From Rhodovulum tesquicola (GTDB lineage: Bacteria; Pseudomonadota; Alphaproteobacteria; Rhodobacterales; Rhodobacteraceae): a DNA stretch of 64,000 bases. The stretch spans positions 473,081 to 537,080 of the forward strand of contig NZ_JAMYDV010000001.1 in assembly GCF_024128855.1 (NCBI RefSeq). The letters are read 5' to 3'. The notes beneath the pieces are model-generated. The model saw only the letters and a program-made list of their open reading frames with translations, did not search any database and was not told the DNA's origin. Positions 31,206 to 40,824 of the stretch are shown piece by piece; position 1 is the stretch's first letter; the number at the start of each line of letters is the position of its first letter. The translations under genes and the position numbers were made by a program.

Positions 31206-31229
31206 CGCCCCGGACCGGGGTCCGGGGCG
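31206..31229. terminator. Hairpin between convergent genes
   Basis: A perfect 11-base stem CGCCCCGGACC/GGTCCGGGGCG with a two-base centre lies 40 bases after the end of the minus-strand lyase gene. It can terminate either strand; the rest of the 210-base gap holds only the 11-base repeat. Confidence 0.6.
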
Positions 31230-31269
31230 CGCGGGCGTTGCTTGTCGGGGGGCGGACGGGGCGGAGGGC

Positions 31270-32355
31270 TCAGCCCGGGACGTGGACCGGCGCGGGCGCG
31301 GGGCCGCCCTCGACCAGCCGGAGGAAGGCGTCGATCTCGTCATCCGTGGTGCACCAGGAACAGACGAGCCGCGCCGAAAGCGGCTGATCGCCGGGGCCGT
31401 CAAGCGACTGGTCCATCGGCCAGAGGTAATATTGCGCGCCCGCTTTCTGTGCCCGGCGATGGCCCTCGCGCGGCCAGGCGGCGAAGACGGAATTGGCCTG
31501 GGTCGGGTGCAGCAGCGTGGCGCCGGGCAGGGCCGTGATGCCGGTGGACAGGCGCTGGGCGGCGGCGTTCGCGCGGGTGGCCATCTTGCGCCACAGATCG
31601 TCCTTGAGATAGGCGCCCATCTGGGCCGAAAGGTAGCGGTGCTTGGAAAACAGATGCCCGCCGCGCTTGCGCCGCAGTTCGAATTCCCAGGCGCGGGCGG
31701 GGTCGAACAGCACGACCGCCTCGACCCCCATCAGCCCGTTCTTGGTGCCGCCGAAGGTCAGCACGTCGATGCCCGCCTTCCATGTCATCTCGGCCGGGCT
31801 GCATCCGGCCGAGACCAGCGCATTGGCAAAGCGTGCGCCGTCCATGTGGACCGGCAGGTCTGCCGCCCGGGCCACGGCGCAGATCGCCGCCACCTCGGCG
31901 GGGGAATAGACCGCGCCCGCCTCGGTCGCGTTGGTGATCGTGACCGCGCCGCGCTGGACATTGTGCACGCCCGCCCGTGCGGTGAAGCCGATGGCGCGCG
32001 CCAGCGCGTCGGGGTCGACCTTTGCATGATCGCCGCCCACCAGCGTCAGCTTGGCGCCGCCGGTGAAGAATTCGGGGGCGCCGCATTCGTCCTCTTCGAC
32101 ATGGGCGTTCCGGTGGCAATAGACCGTGGCCCAGGGCGGGCAGAGGCAGGCCAGCGCCAGTGCATTCGCCGCGGTGCCGGTGGCGACCAGATAGACCTCG
32201 GCCTCGGGCGCCTCGAAGGCGATGCGGATCGCGTCGCGCACGTCGGTCGTGGTCACGTCATTGCCATAGGGCATGGCATGGCCGTGATTGGCCTCGATCA
32301 TCGCCTCGAGGATCTGGGGCGGGACGGGCGCGGTGTTGTCCGAGGCGAAATGCAC
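31270..32355 (-). CDS. PLP-dependent lyase, low-specificity threonine aldolase-like
   Basis: This 361-residue fold-type I PLP enzyme belongs to the beta-eliminating lyase/threonine aldolase family. It begins with the family start HFASDNTAPVPPQILEAM. The PLP-binding Lys is in LTFGGTKNG, the Asp pairing with the pyridine nitrogen is in HMDGARFANAL, and EAGAVYSP follows a substrate loop. Low-specificity threonine aldolases cleave threonine or allo-threonine to glycine and acetaldehyde. I chose the GTG at 32355, two bases after the ycgN stop and downstream of GAGGAG. It is the last gene of the maoC operon. Confidence 0.88.
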   Translation of the reverse strand: MHFASDNTAPVPPQILEAMIEANHGHAMPYGNDVTTTDVRDAIRIAFEAPEAEVYLVATGTAANALALACLCPPWATVYCHRNAHVEEDECGAPEFFTGGAKLTLVGGDHAKVDPDALARAIGFTARAGVHNVQRGAVTITNATEAGAVYSPAEVAAICAVARAADLPVHMDGARFANALVSAGCSPAEMTWKAGIDVLTFGGTKNGLMGVEAVVLFDPARAWEFELRRKRGGHLFSKHRYLSAQMGAYLKDDLWRKMATRANAAAQRLSTGITALPGATLLHPTQANSVFAAWPREGHRRAQKAGAQYYLWPMDQSLDGPGDQPLSARLVCSWCTTDDEIDAFLRLVEGGPAPAPVHVPG

Positions 32356-32357
32356 GA

Positions 32358-32828
32358 TCAAAGCTCCTCTTCGATGATGTGGTCTTCCCACTCGTCGAGG
32401 GGAATATCGAATTCGGGCAGTGTCCAGCCCCTTACCGATGCGCCCGCCCGGTGAACGCTTTCGGCATCGCCCGAGACCAGCGGGTGCCAGTCGGCAAGCG
32501 GCTTGCCCTCCCAGACCCGACGATAGGCGCAGGAGGCGGGCATCCAATAGGCGATCTCGGCGATGTTTTTCGGCGTCAGCACCACGCATTCGGGCACGAT
32601 GGCCTTGCGGCAGTCGTAATTGCCGCAGCGGCAGGTGTCGCCGTCCAGAAGGCGGCAGGCGATGCGGGTAAAGACCACCTCGCCGGTATCGGCATCTTCC
32701 AGCTTGTTCAGGCAGCACTTGCCGCAGCCGTCGCAGAGCGCCTCCCATTCGTGGGGGGTCAGCTTCTTCATCGGCACCTTTTCCCAGAAGCGGGGGCGCA
32801 GGCCGATGCGGTCGATGGGGTCGGACAT
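32358..32828 (-). CDS. YcgN family cysteine cluster protein
   Basis: This 156-residue cytoplasmic protein is rich in Cys, arranged as CDGCGKCC, then CRLL, CRCGNYDC, then further single Cys residues, the pattern of the YcgN (UPF0260) family thought to bind zinc or an Fe-S cluster. Function is not established. The family also carries FWEKVP and SDPIDRIGLRPRFW at the N-terminus, which supports the ATG at 32828. It lies between ribF and the lyase gene with gaps of only a few bases. Confidence 0.93.
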   Translation of the reverse strand: MSDPIDRIGLRPRFWEKVPMKKLTPHEWEALCDGCGKCCLNKLEDADTGEVVFTRIACRLLDGDTCRCGNYDCRKAIVPECVVLTPKNIAEIAYWMPASCAYRRVWEGKPLADWHPLVSGDAESVHRAGASVRGWTLPEFDIPLDEWEDHIIEEEL

Positions 32829-32831
32829 GGC

Positions 32832-33791
32832 TCAGGGCCGCCAGGGCAGGGGCGGGTCCCGGGCGAGGATCTCGCGGGCGCGGGTGCAATCCCGCTCGAT
32901 CTGGGCGACCAGGGCGTTGAGGCTGTCATATTTCGCCTCGTCGCGCAGGAACTCGACCAGCGCGACCGACAGATGCGTGCCGTAAAGATCGCCCTTGAAG
33001 TCGAACAGGTAGCTTTCGCAGTTCGGGACATTCTCGCCGAACATCGGGCGCACCCCGATCGAGGCGACGCCGTCATGGCTGCCGGCATGCGGGCCGGACA
33101 GCACATCGACGCGCACCGCGTAGACGCCGAAGCGCGGGCGGTGCAGGCCGTGGATCGACATGTTGGCGGTGGGATAGCCCAGCGCATGGCCGCGCGAATC
33201 GCCGTGCAGCACCTCGCCCTCGATCCGGTGCCAATGGCCCAGCATCGCGGCGGCATCGCGCGGGCGGCCATCGGTCAGCGCCTCGCGGATCGCGGTCGAG
33301 GAGACCTCGCCCGCGGCGTTTTCCAGCAGATCGGCGGCGGTCACGCGGAAGCCCAGCTCGTCGCCGAACTGGCGCAACGCGGCGACATCGCCCGCGCGTC
33401 CCTTGCCGAAGCGGAAATCCTGGCCGATGACGACATGGGCCAGCCCCAGCCCCTCATGCAGCACCTCGCGGGCGAAGGCTTCGGGGGTCAGGGCGGCCAG
33501 CCTGCCGTCGAAGGGCAGTTCGTAAAGGTGGTCGATGCCGAGTTTCGCCAGCCGGTTCGAGCGCGCCTCGGCATTCATCAGCCGGAAGGGGGCGGCGTCG
33601 GGGGCGAAATGCTGGCGCGGATGGGGTTCGAAGGTGACGACGCCCAGCGGCACGCCGCGCCGGGCGGCCTCGGCCCGGGCAAGCTCGATCACGCTGCGAT
33701 GGCCCAGATGCACGCCATCGAAATTGCCGATGGCGGCCACCGCGCCGCGCTCGCCCAGGGGGGCGCCTGCCCATGTCGTGAAGGTCTTCAT
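32832..33791 (-). CDS. ribF: Bifunctional riboflavin kinase/FAD synthetase RibF
   Basis: This 319-residue enzyme makes FMN and then FAD from riboflavin. The N-terminal nucleotidyltransferase domain has AAIGNFDGVHLGHRSV and the ISSTxxR-equivalent EVSSTAIREAL. The C-terminal kinase domain has RGHALGYPTAN and NVPNCESYLFDF. I chose the ATG at 33791 (MKTFTTW); an in-frame TTG at 33827 would add 12 residues and overlap the maoC stop. The operon position, between maoC and ycgN, is conserved in many relatives. FAD is needed by several enzymes in this window (GlcDE, XDH). Confidence 0.95.
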   Translation of the reverse strand: MKTFTTWAGAPLGERGAVAAIGNFDGVHLGHRSVIELARAEAARRGVPLGVVTFEPHPRQHFAPDAAPFRLMNAEARSNRLAKLGIDHLYELPFDGRLAALTPEAFAREVLHEGLGLAHVVIGQDFRFGKGRAGDVAALRQFGDELGFRVTAADLLENAAGEVSSTAIREALTDGRPRDAAAMLGHWHRIEGEVLHGDSRGHALGYPTANMSIHGLHRPRFGVYAVRVDVLSGPHAGSHDGVASIGVRPMFGENVPNCESYLFDFKGDLYGTHLSVALVEFLRDEAKYDSLNALVAQIERDCTRAREILARDPPLPWRP

Positions 33792-33823
33792 CGGCCCCGG
33801 ATTGCACCCAAGGCCGGGCGGCG

Positions 33824-34267
33824 TCAATCGAATTTCTTGGTCGGCGCCAGCACCGTCGCCTCGCCCTTGAGGACGGGCTTGCCATTGACCAGGCAGCGGG
33901 TGTCCAGCGTCACGCGGCGCTTGCCGTAGTCGATGGCCATCACCTCGACCTCGGCCAGGACGACATCGCCGGGGCGCACGGGGGCGAGGAATTTCAGGGT
34001 CTGGCCCAGATAGATCGTGCCATGGCCCGGAAGCTGTTCGCCGATCACCGCCGAGATCAGCCCCGCGGTCAGCATGCCATGCGCGATGCGGCCCTCGAAG
34101 ATCGTCGCCATCGCGTAATCGTCGTCCAGATGCACCGGGTTGCGGTCGGTCGAGACCTCGGCAAACATCTCGATATCGCGGTTCGTCACTTCCTTGCGGA
34201 GGTGGCGGATCATGCCGATCTCGAGATCCTCGATGCAGATGGTTCCGCGTGGCATGTTGTCGAGCAT
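33824..34267 (-). CDS. MaoC-like (R)-specific enoyl-CoA hydratase family protein
   Basis: This 147-residue hot-dog-fold dehydratase is of the MaoC/PhaJ type. The catalytic Asp and His are in STDRNPVHLDDDYA, and the C-terminal strand has KFLAPVRPGDVV. PhaJ-like enzymes convert trans-2-enoyl-CoA to (R)-3-hydroxyacyl-CoA, linking beta-oxidation to polyhydroxyalkanoate synthesis; the substrate here is not known. I chose the ATG at 34267, preceded by GGAG and GGGGGA. It is the first gene of an operon that runs through ribF, ycgN and the lyase. Confidence 0.9.
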   Translation of the reverse strand: MLDNMPRGTICIEDLEIGMIRHLRKEVTNRDIEMFAEVSTDRNPVHLDDDYAMATIFEGRIAHGMLTAGLISAVIGEQLPGHGTIYLGQTLKFLAPVRPGDVVLAEVEVMAIDYGKRRVTLDTRCLVNGKPVLKGEATVLAPTKKFD

Positions 34268-34301
34268 TCCCCCGGCTCCCCGGATTCTGATGTTGCAGCG
34301 C

Positions 34302-34330
34302 AGCATAGCGAAGCCGATCCGAGGCTGCAA
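34302..34330 (-). promoter_or_regulatory. Sigma-70 promoter of the maoC-ribF operon
   Basis: On the minus strand TTGCAG (34330-34325) and TATGCT (34307-34302) are separated by exactly 17 bases, 35 bases upstream of the maoC start. Both boxes match the consensus well. Confidence 0.65.
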
Positions 34331-34397
34331 CGGCGAAGGGTAATATACCGTTACAGAAGATGCGAGTGTCGCAACTTTGTTGCGTGCGGGACCCGGC

Positions 34398-35267
34398 CTA
34401 GCGCAGGAAGCCCATGGCGTAGGTGGCGCTGGCCATTTCGCGGGAGAGAAAGGCGTTCAGCGCGGCGGGGTCGGGGTCGCGCGCGGTGTTCGTTTCCTGC
34501 GCGGCCAGCCCGCCGGTGATGAAGAGCGAATCGAGATCCTCGCCCAGCGCGCCGCGAATGTCGGTCGCGATGCCGTCGCCGATGCAGAGGATCTGGTAAT
34601 CGGGCACCTCGGCGATCTGTGCCAGCCGCTGGCGGGCGAGGTCGTAGATCGGCGGGTGCGGCTTGCCGAAGTAAAGGCTTTCGCCGCCCATCTCGGTATA
34701 AAGCTGCGCGACCGCGCCGCCGCACCATTCCCGCGTCTCGCCCCGGTCCACTACGATATCGGGATTGGCGCAGAGCAGCTTCAGGCCCTTGTTCTTGGCG
34801 TAAAGCAGTTGCGGGCGCAACTCGGCGGGGTCGGCATGGGCGTCGAAGGGGCCGGTGCAGACGATGCCCTCGGCCTGATCCAGCGGGACACGCTCGATCG
34901 CGACGGGGTTCTCGACGATGCGGATCGGGTCGAAGAAGGACTCGTCCTCGTCGGTGCCCATGAAGAAGACCCGCTGCCCGACCGCGCCGCGGAACATCGC
35001 CATGCGGGCGGCATCGCCCGAGGTGGCGATGGTGTCCCAGCAATCGGTGGGCACGCCGATCCGGTCAAGCTGGCCTTCGACCGCCTTGCGATGGCGCGGC
35101 GCGTTGGTCAGCAGGACCACCACGCCGCCGGCCGCCTTGTAGTGCTGCAACGCGGCGACGGCCTCGGGGAACGGCTCGCGCCCATTGTGCACGCAGCCCC
35201 ACAGATCGACGAAAAGCGCGCGGTAGCGGGCGGAGACCTCGTCGAGGCGGTCGATGATCTGCGTCAT
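34398..35267 (-). CDS. HAD-superfamily class IIA hydrolase (TIGR01459-like)
   Basis: This 289-residue HAD phosphatase resembles NagD. Motif I is FVDLWGCVHNG; motif II is in LLTNAPRHR; the C-terminal LYFGKPHPPIYDL and LCIGDGIATDI supply the Lys and the acidic pair. In the first motif the second Asp of DxD is replaced (DLWG), as in the TIGR01459 subfamily. It dephosphorylates small phosphorylated metabolites in the cytoplasm; the substrate is unknown. A promoter is not obvious; it lies 130 bases beyond the divergent maoC start and before ppaC on the same strand. Confidence 0.88.
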   Translation of the reverse strand: MTQIIDRLDEVSARYRALFVDLWGCVHNGREPFPEAVAALQHYKAAGGVVVLLTNAPRHRKAVEGQLDRIGVPTDCWDTIATSGDAARMAMFRGAVGQRVFFMGTDEDESFFDPIRIVENPVAIERVPLDQAEGIVCTGPFDAHADPAELRPQLLYAKNKGLKLLCANPDIVVDRGETREWCGGAVAQLYTEMGGESLYFGKPHPPIYDLARQRLAQIAEVPDYQILCIGDGIATDIRGALGEDLDSLFITGGLAAQETNTARDPDPAALNAFLSREMASATYAMGFLR

Positions 35268-35312
35268 GGGCGGTCCTTGAAGCGGGGCGCCGCGATGGGC
35301 GCCCCCTTGGAG

Positions 35313-36233
35313 TCAGAGTTGCAGGGCGGGCAGGATCTGTTTCTTCCGGCTCATGATGCCGGGCAGAACCACGGTGTCGCCCTCGACCGTGGCGGCAAAG
35401 CTCTTCTCGGCCAGCGTCTTGACCAGATCGTTCGGCACCAGAAGCGTTGCCTCTTCGCGCAGGATGTCGACAACGAAGAGAAGCACCTGATCGGCGCCGT
35501 CTTCCTGCGCCACGGTGACCATCGACTCCATCAGGCTGGCCTTGCGGTCGAGCACGGTTTTCGGCGAGGTGGTTTCCAGAACCGACACGCGGAACTGCTT
35601 GCCCGCGATCTCGAACTCCTTGGAATCCATCCGCAGCAGTTCGGCATCCGAAAAGGCCGACACGTCGGATTTTGCCGCGAACATCTCGGCGGCGTAATCG
35701 GGGATCGAGACACCCAGATCGGCGGCCAGCGCCTCGGCCAGCGCGCGGTCCGCGGGCGTCGTGGTGGGCGAGCGGAATTCCAGCGTGTCGGACAGGATGC
35801 AGGACAGCATCGTGCCCTTGATCGCCGCGGGCATCTTCGCGGCGTCCGCGCCCATCAGGTCATGCATGATGGTGGCGGTGCAGGCGACGGGGCGCACGGT
35901 GATCTCGATCGGGCTGCGCGTCTTGAGCCCGCCGACCAGCATGTGATGGTCGATCAGCGCGATGACATTGGCCTCGTTGATCGAGGCGGGCAGTTCGGCG
36001 GGGTTGTTGGTGTCCACGACCACCACATCCTCGCCCGCCGCGACGTCGGCGATGATCTCGGGCTGGTCGAGGGCCCAGCGGCCGAGCACGAATTTCGCCT
36101 CGGTATTGGGCTCGCCCAGCAGCTTGGCCTCGGCCTGGCGGCCCTGGATTTCGGAAAGATACCAGGCCCAGATGATCGGCGAGCCGGTGGAATCGGTGTC
36201 GGGGGACTTGTGGCCAAGGACCTTGATCGTCAT
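35313..36233 (-). CDS. ppaC: Manganese-dependent inorganic pyrophosphatase (DHH family)
   Basis: This 306-residue family II pyrophosphatase hydrolyses PPi to phosphate. The N-terminal metal-binding motif reads GHKSPDTDST, the DHH motif is LIDHHMLVGG, and a further metal Asp is in VVVDTNNP. The C-terminal DHHA2 domain ends with GIMSRKKQILPAL. This Mn2+/Co2+-activated enzyme is distinct from the more usual family I Ppa. It lies 44 bases upstream of the HAD hydrolase on the same strand. Confidence 0.96.
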   Translation of the reverse strand: MTIKVLGHKSPDTDSTGSPIIWAWYLSEIQGRQAEAKLLGEPNTEAKFVLGRWALDQPEIIADVAAGEDVVVVDTNNPAELPASINEANVIALIDHHMLVGGLKTRSPIEITVRPVACTATIMHDLMGADAAKMPAAIKGTMLSCILSDTLEFRSPTTTPADRALAEALAADLGVSIPDYAAEMFAAKSDVSAFSDAELLRMDSKEFEIAGKQFRVSVLETTSPKTVLDRKASLMESMVTVAQEDGADQVLLFVVDILREEATLLVPNDLVKTLAEKSFAATVEGDTVVLPGIMSRKKQILPALQL

Positions 36234-36384
36234 GGGGATGTCCGCTTGTCAGGAATGTCGGTCGGGCGCCCTTATAGGCAGGGGCGCGGGGCTTGTCACG
36301 GGGGCGGCGGGCAAAGCTTTCATGACGGTGAGCGCGCCGTGTTTTACAGGGGCAGGCGCAAGAATTTTTTCGCCCTGCGGCGTC

Positions 36385-36413
36385 TTGACAGGCATTCGGC
36401 TTGTGCCTAACTC
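36385..36413 (+). promoter_or_regulatory. groESL promoter
   Basis: TTGACA (36385-36390), 17 bases, TAACTC (36408-36413) fits sigma-70. The same stretch read as CTTGACA (36384-36390), 15 bases, CCTAAC (36406-36411) matches the hsp20 promoter geometry and heat-shock sigma factors. Both uses are possible. The CIRCE element begins eight bases further on. Confidence 0.65.
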
Positions 36414-36420
36414 AGCGGCG

Positions 36421-36447
36421 TTAGCACTCGATGGGTGCGAGTGACAA
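36421..36447 (+). promoter_or_regulatory. CIRCE element (HrcA operator)
   Basis: The left arm TTAGCACTC (36421-36429) matches the CIRCE consensus exactly, the nine-base spacer is correct, and the right arm GAGTGACAA (36439-36447) differs from GAGTGCTAA at two positions. HrcA repression of groESL, relieved on heat shock, is the expected role. No hrcA gene is in the window. Confidence 0.85.
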
Positions 36448-36480
36448 CAGATCACACCCTGAACCAAGGAGCGTTCAAAG

Positions 36481-36768
36481 ATGGCATTCAAACCGCTGCA
36501 TGACCGGGTTCTGGTCCGCCGTGTCGAAAGCGACGAGAAGACCAAAGGCGGTCTGATCATTCCCGACAGCGCGAAGGAAAAACCGGCCGAGGGCGAAGTC
36601 ATCGCCTGTGGCGACGGCGCCCGCAAGGATTCCGGCGAACTGATCGAAATGGCCGTGAAGGCCGGTGACCGCGTCCTCTTCGGCAAGTGGTCGGGCACCG
36701 AGGTGACGATCGACGGCGAAGACCTGCTGATCATGAAGGAAAGCGACATCCTCGGCGTCATCGCCTGA
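36481..36768 (+). CDS. groES: Co-chaperonin GroES
   Basis: This 95-residue GroES has the usual length and sequence (start [20 protein letters not shown], mobile loop [17 protein letters not shown]). It forms the heptameric lid on GroEL. GGAG precedes the ATG by about ten bases. It is the first gene of the groESL operon, 42 bases before groEL, behind the CIRCE element. Confidence 0.98.
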   Translation: MAFKPLHDRVLVRRVESDEKTKGGLIIPDSAKEKPAEGEVIACGDGARKDSGELIEMAVKAGDRVLFGKWSGTEVTIDGEDLLIMKESDILGVIA

Positions 36769-36786
36769 GCCGTCGCAGAAACGTAA

Positions 36787-38454
<1,668 letters not shown>

Positions 38455-38479
38455 GCCACCCCTCGGGATGGATCGGAAT

Positions 38480-38511
38480 GGGGCCGCGTTTCGCGGCCCC
38501 TTCTTTTTTTG
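38480..38511 (+). terminator. groESL rho-independent terminator
   Basis: A perfect stem GGGGCCGCG/CGCGGCCCC (38480-38500) is followed by TTCTTTTTTT. This is the clearest intrinsic terminator in the window. Confidence 0.92.
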
Positions 38512-38561
38512 TCCTGACGCGCGTATCTGGAAACGGTCGGACTGTTGACGGAGTGGGGTCG

Positions 38562-39200
38562 ATGACACGCAAGCCCGGCCTGCTGGCCGCTTCATGCCTC
38601 GCGTTCATCGCGGGAAGCGCCCGGGCAGAAATCTGCGACTACAAACCCTCGAAGCTCGTCGGAAATGCGGCGACGGCGGTGGGGGCGTCCGTCGCCGGTG
38701 GTGCCGACGCAGCGGGTATCGCGTTGAAGGCGGCGGGCTATTACACGCTGTTGCATTCAGGGTCCGGCCTGACCATGCTGGGATCGACGGCGGCCGGGGC
38801 GTCGGCAGCCGGAACCGTCGGAATAATCGCCGGGACGGCCGGTGCCATCGGCAGCATCGGAAGCGTCCTGATGGCCCCCGTCACGGTCGCTCTGGGTGCG
38901 GTCGCGTTCGTCGGCGCGGGGGCCTATGAGGGGTTCTGTTACTTCCGGGTGGATCGTGTCACCGACCCCTATGATGTCCGACGGATCATCGAGAGCATCG
39001 CCGCCAACGACGACGCGGTTGCAATCGTCCGGACGGCGGACGGGGATGCGATGGAACTTCGGGCCGATGGTGCTGTCGATACGTTCCTCTTGCGCAACCT
39101 GTATATCGCAGACGGCCAGTTGAAGCATCGGAAATGGGGGCCGGTTCCGAACCGGACACTCGGGCCGATCGTCTTCGCGGTGCCGCAAGAGGTGGAATAG
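38562..39200 (+). CDS. Hypothetical secreted protein with Gly/Ala-rich hydrophobic core
   Basis: This 212-residue protein is not one I recognise. It has a signal peptide ending ARA (cleavage after residue 22 or so), then a Gly/Ala-rich stretch of nearly 100 residues with repeated small-residue hydrophobic segments (GASVAGGADAAGIALKAAG; AGTVGIIAGTAGAIGSIG), which could form a membrane hairpin or glycine zipper. The C-terminal third is hydrophilic (DPYDVRRIIESIAANDDAV). It is more AT-rich than its neighbours. Bacterial toxins and outer-membrane glycine-zipper proteins share such cores, but nothing identifies it as either. Confidence 0.7.
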   Translation: MTRKPGLLAASCLAFIAGSARAEICDYKPSKLVGNAATAVGASVAGGADAAGIALKAAGYYTLLHSGSGLTMLGSTAAGASAAGTVGIIAGTAGAIGSIGSVLMAPVTVALGAVAFVGAGAYEGFCYFRVDRVTDPYDVRRIIESIAANDDAVAIVRTADGDAMELRADGAVDTFLLRNLYIADGQLKHRKWGPVPNRTLGPIVFAVPQEVE

Positions 39201-39240
39201 GGCGCCCGCGCCATCCCTCCCCCGCGACGGAAAGCAAGGT

Positions 39241-39264
39241 GGCCGCGTTTCGCGGCCCCTTTTT
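39241..39264 (+). terminator. Terminator after the secreted hypothetical gene
   Basis: GGCCGCG/CGCGGCC (39241-39257) followed by CCTTTTT. The stem core and tail are nearly the same as the groESL terminator 0.7 kb upstream. Confidence 0.85.
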
Positions 39265-39372
39265 CGTTGCCCGGGGATTGGGCAGCGGGTGGGCGGGGCG
39301 GGGCCCGGGTGCGGGGCGGATGTTGCCCCTGCGGCGGCTGCGCGTAGAGTGGCGGGGATGGAGGGACGCGCG

Positions 39373-40824
39373 ATGGATCACCGCCGGGAAATCCGATTCC
39401 TGCTGAATGGCGAGGAGGTTCGCCTGGCCGAGGTTTGCGCCGAGGACATGGCGCTGGATTTCCTGCGCCTTCGGCGTCGCCTGACCGGCACCAAGGAGGG
39501 CTGCGCCGAGGGCGATTGCGGGGCCTGCACGGTTCTGGTGGGGCGGCTGACCGGGGGCGGGCTGGTCTATGAGCCGGTCAATGCCTGCATCCGCCCGCTG
39601 GCCACGCTGGACGGCTGTCATGTGGTGACGGTCGAGCATCTGGCGGGGCCGGGAGGGGGCTTGCATCCGGTGCAGGCGGCGATGGTCGCCCATCACGGCA
39701 GCCAGTGCGGATTCTGCACGCCGGGGATCGTGATGGCGCTGGTGGCGCTGTGGCTTTCGACGCCCGCGCCGGGGCGCGAGGCGGTCGAGGAGGCGCTTCA
39801 GGGCAATCTGTGCCGCTGCACGGGCTATGCGCCGATCCTGCGCGCGGCCGAGGCGATGGGCGGGTTCGGGGACCGTGCGGCCGATCCGCTGGTGACGGGC
39901 CGTGCCGAGGTGGCGGCGCGGCTGGCGGGGCTGCGCGACGGGCGGCGGGTCGAGGTGGCGCGCGGTGACAGCCGGGCGATCCTGCCTGCGGATGTGGAGG
40001 ATTTCGCCGCCCTTCTGGCCGAGATGCCCGACGCGGTGGTGGTGGCGGGGGCGACCGATGTGGGGCTGTGGGTGACCAAGGGGCTGAGGCGCATATCGCC
40101 CGCGATCTTTGTCGGCCATCTCGATGCGCTGCGGCGGGTCGAGACGCGCGACGGCGCGCTGCATCTCGGCTCGGGCGCCAGCTATGCCGAGGCGCAAGGC
40201 CCGCTGGTCGCGGCCTTTCCGCATCTGGCGGGCTACTGGTCGCGGATCGGCGGGCCGCAGGTGCGCGCGGCGGGCACGATCGGGGGCAATATCGCGAACG
40301 GCTCGCCCATCGGGGATACGCCGCCCGCGCTGATTGCGCTGGGGGCCGAGGTGGTGCTGCGCCGGGGCGATGTGCGGCGGGTGCTGCCGCTGGAGGCGTT
40401 CTTTGTGGATTATGGCCGACAGGACCGCGCGCCGGGGGAGTTTGTTGAGAGCCTGCGCATTCCGCTTTCGGGGCCGGGGACGCGGCATGCCGCCTACAAG
40501 ATATCGAAACGGCGGGACGAGGATATCTCGACCCTTGCCGCCGCCTTTGCCGTGACGGTCGAGGGCGGGATCGTCAGGGCGGCGCGGATCGCCCTTGGCG
40601 GCATGGCCGGGGTGCCGAAGCGGGCCGCCCATGCCGAGACGGCGCTGGTGGGGCGGCCATGGTGCGAGGCGTCGCTGGTCGCGGCCGCGGCGGATCTGCC
40701 GCGCGATTTCACGCCGCTGACCGACTGGCGCGGCACGGCCGCCTACCGGATGAAGGTCGCGCAGAACCTGTTCCGGCGGTTCTGGCTGGAGCAGGGCGAG
40801 GCCCGGACCGGAGGTGCTGCATGA
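39373..40824 (+). CDS. xdhA: Xanthine dehydrogenase small subunit XdhA
   Basis: This 483-residue subunit carries two 2Fe-2S centres and FAD. The plant-type cluster is in CAEGDCGACTVLVG, the second in CGFCTPGIVMAL and LCRCTGYAPI; the FAD-binding domain follows from about residue 185 (VVVAGATDVGLWVTKG; GTIGGNIANGSPIGD). It passes electrons from the molybdenum site to NAD+. I chose the ATG at 39373, seven bases after GGAGGG; an ATG at 39358 is in frame but lies on that site. Its stop overlaps the xdhB ATG. Confidence 0.96.
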   Translation: MDHRREIRFLLNGEEVRLAEVCAEDMALDFLRLRRRLTGTKEGCAEGDCGACTVLVGRLTGGGLVYEPVNACIRPLATLDGCHVVTVEHLAGPGGGLHPVQAAMVAHHGSQCGFCTPGIVMALVALWLSTPAPGREAVEEALQGNLCRCTGYAPILRAAEAMGGFGDRAADPLVTGRAEVAARLAGLRDGRRVEVARGDSRAILPADVEDFAALLAEMPDAVVVAGATDVGLWVTKGLRRISPAIFVGHLDALRRVETRDGALHLGSGASYAEAQGPLVAAFPHLAGYWSRIGGPQVRAAGTIGGNIANGSPIGDTPPALIALGAEVVLRRGDVRRVLPLEAFFVDYGRQDRAPGEFVESLRIPLSGPGTRHAAYKISKRRDEDISTLAAAFAVTVEGGIVRAARIALGGMAGVPKRAAHAETALVGRPWCEASLVAAAADLPRDFTPLTDWRGTAAYRMKVAQNLFRRFWLEQGEARTGGAA

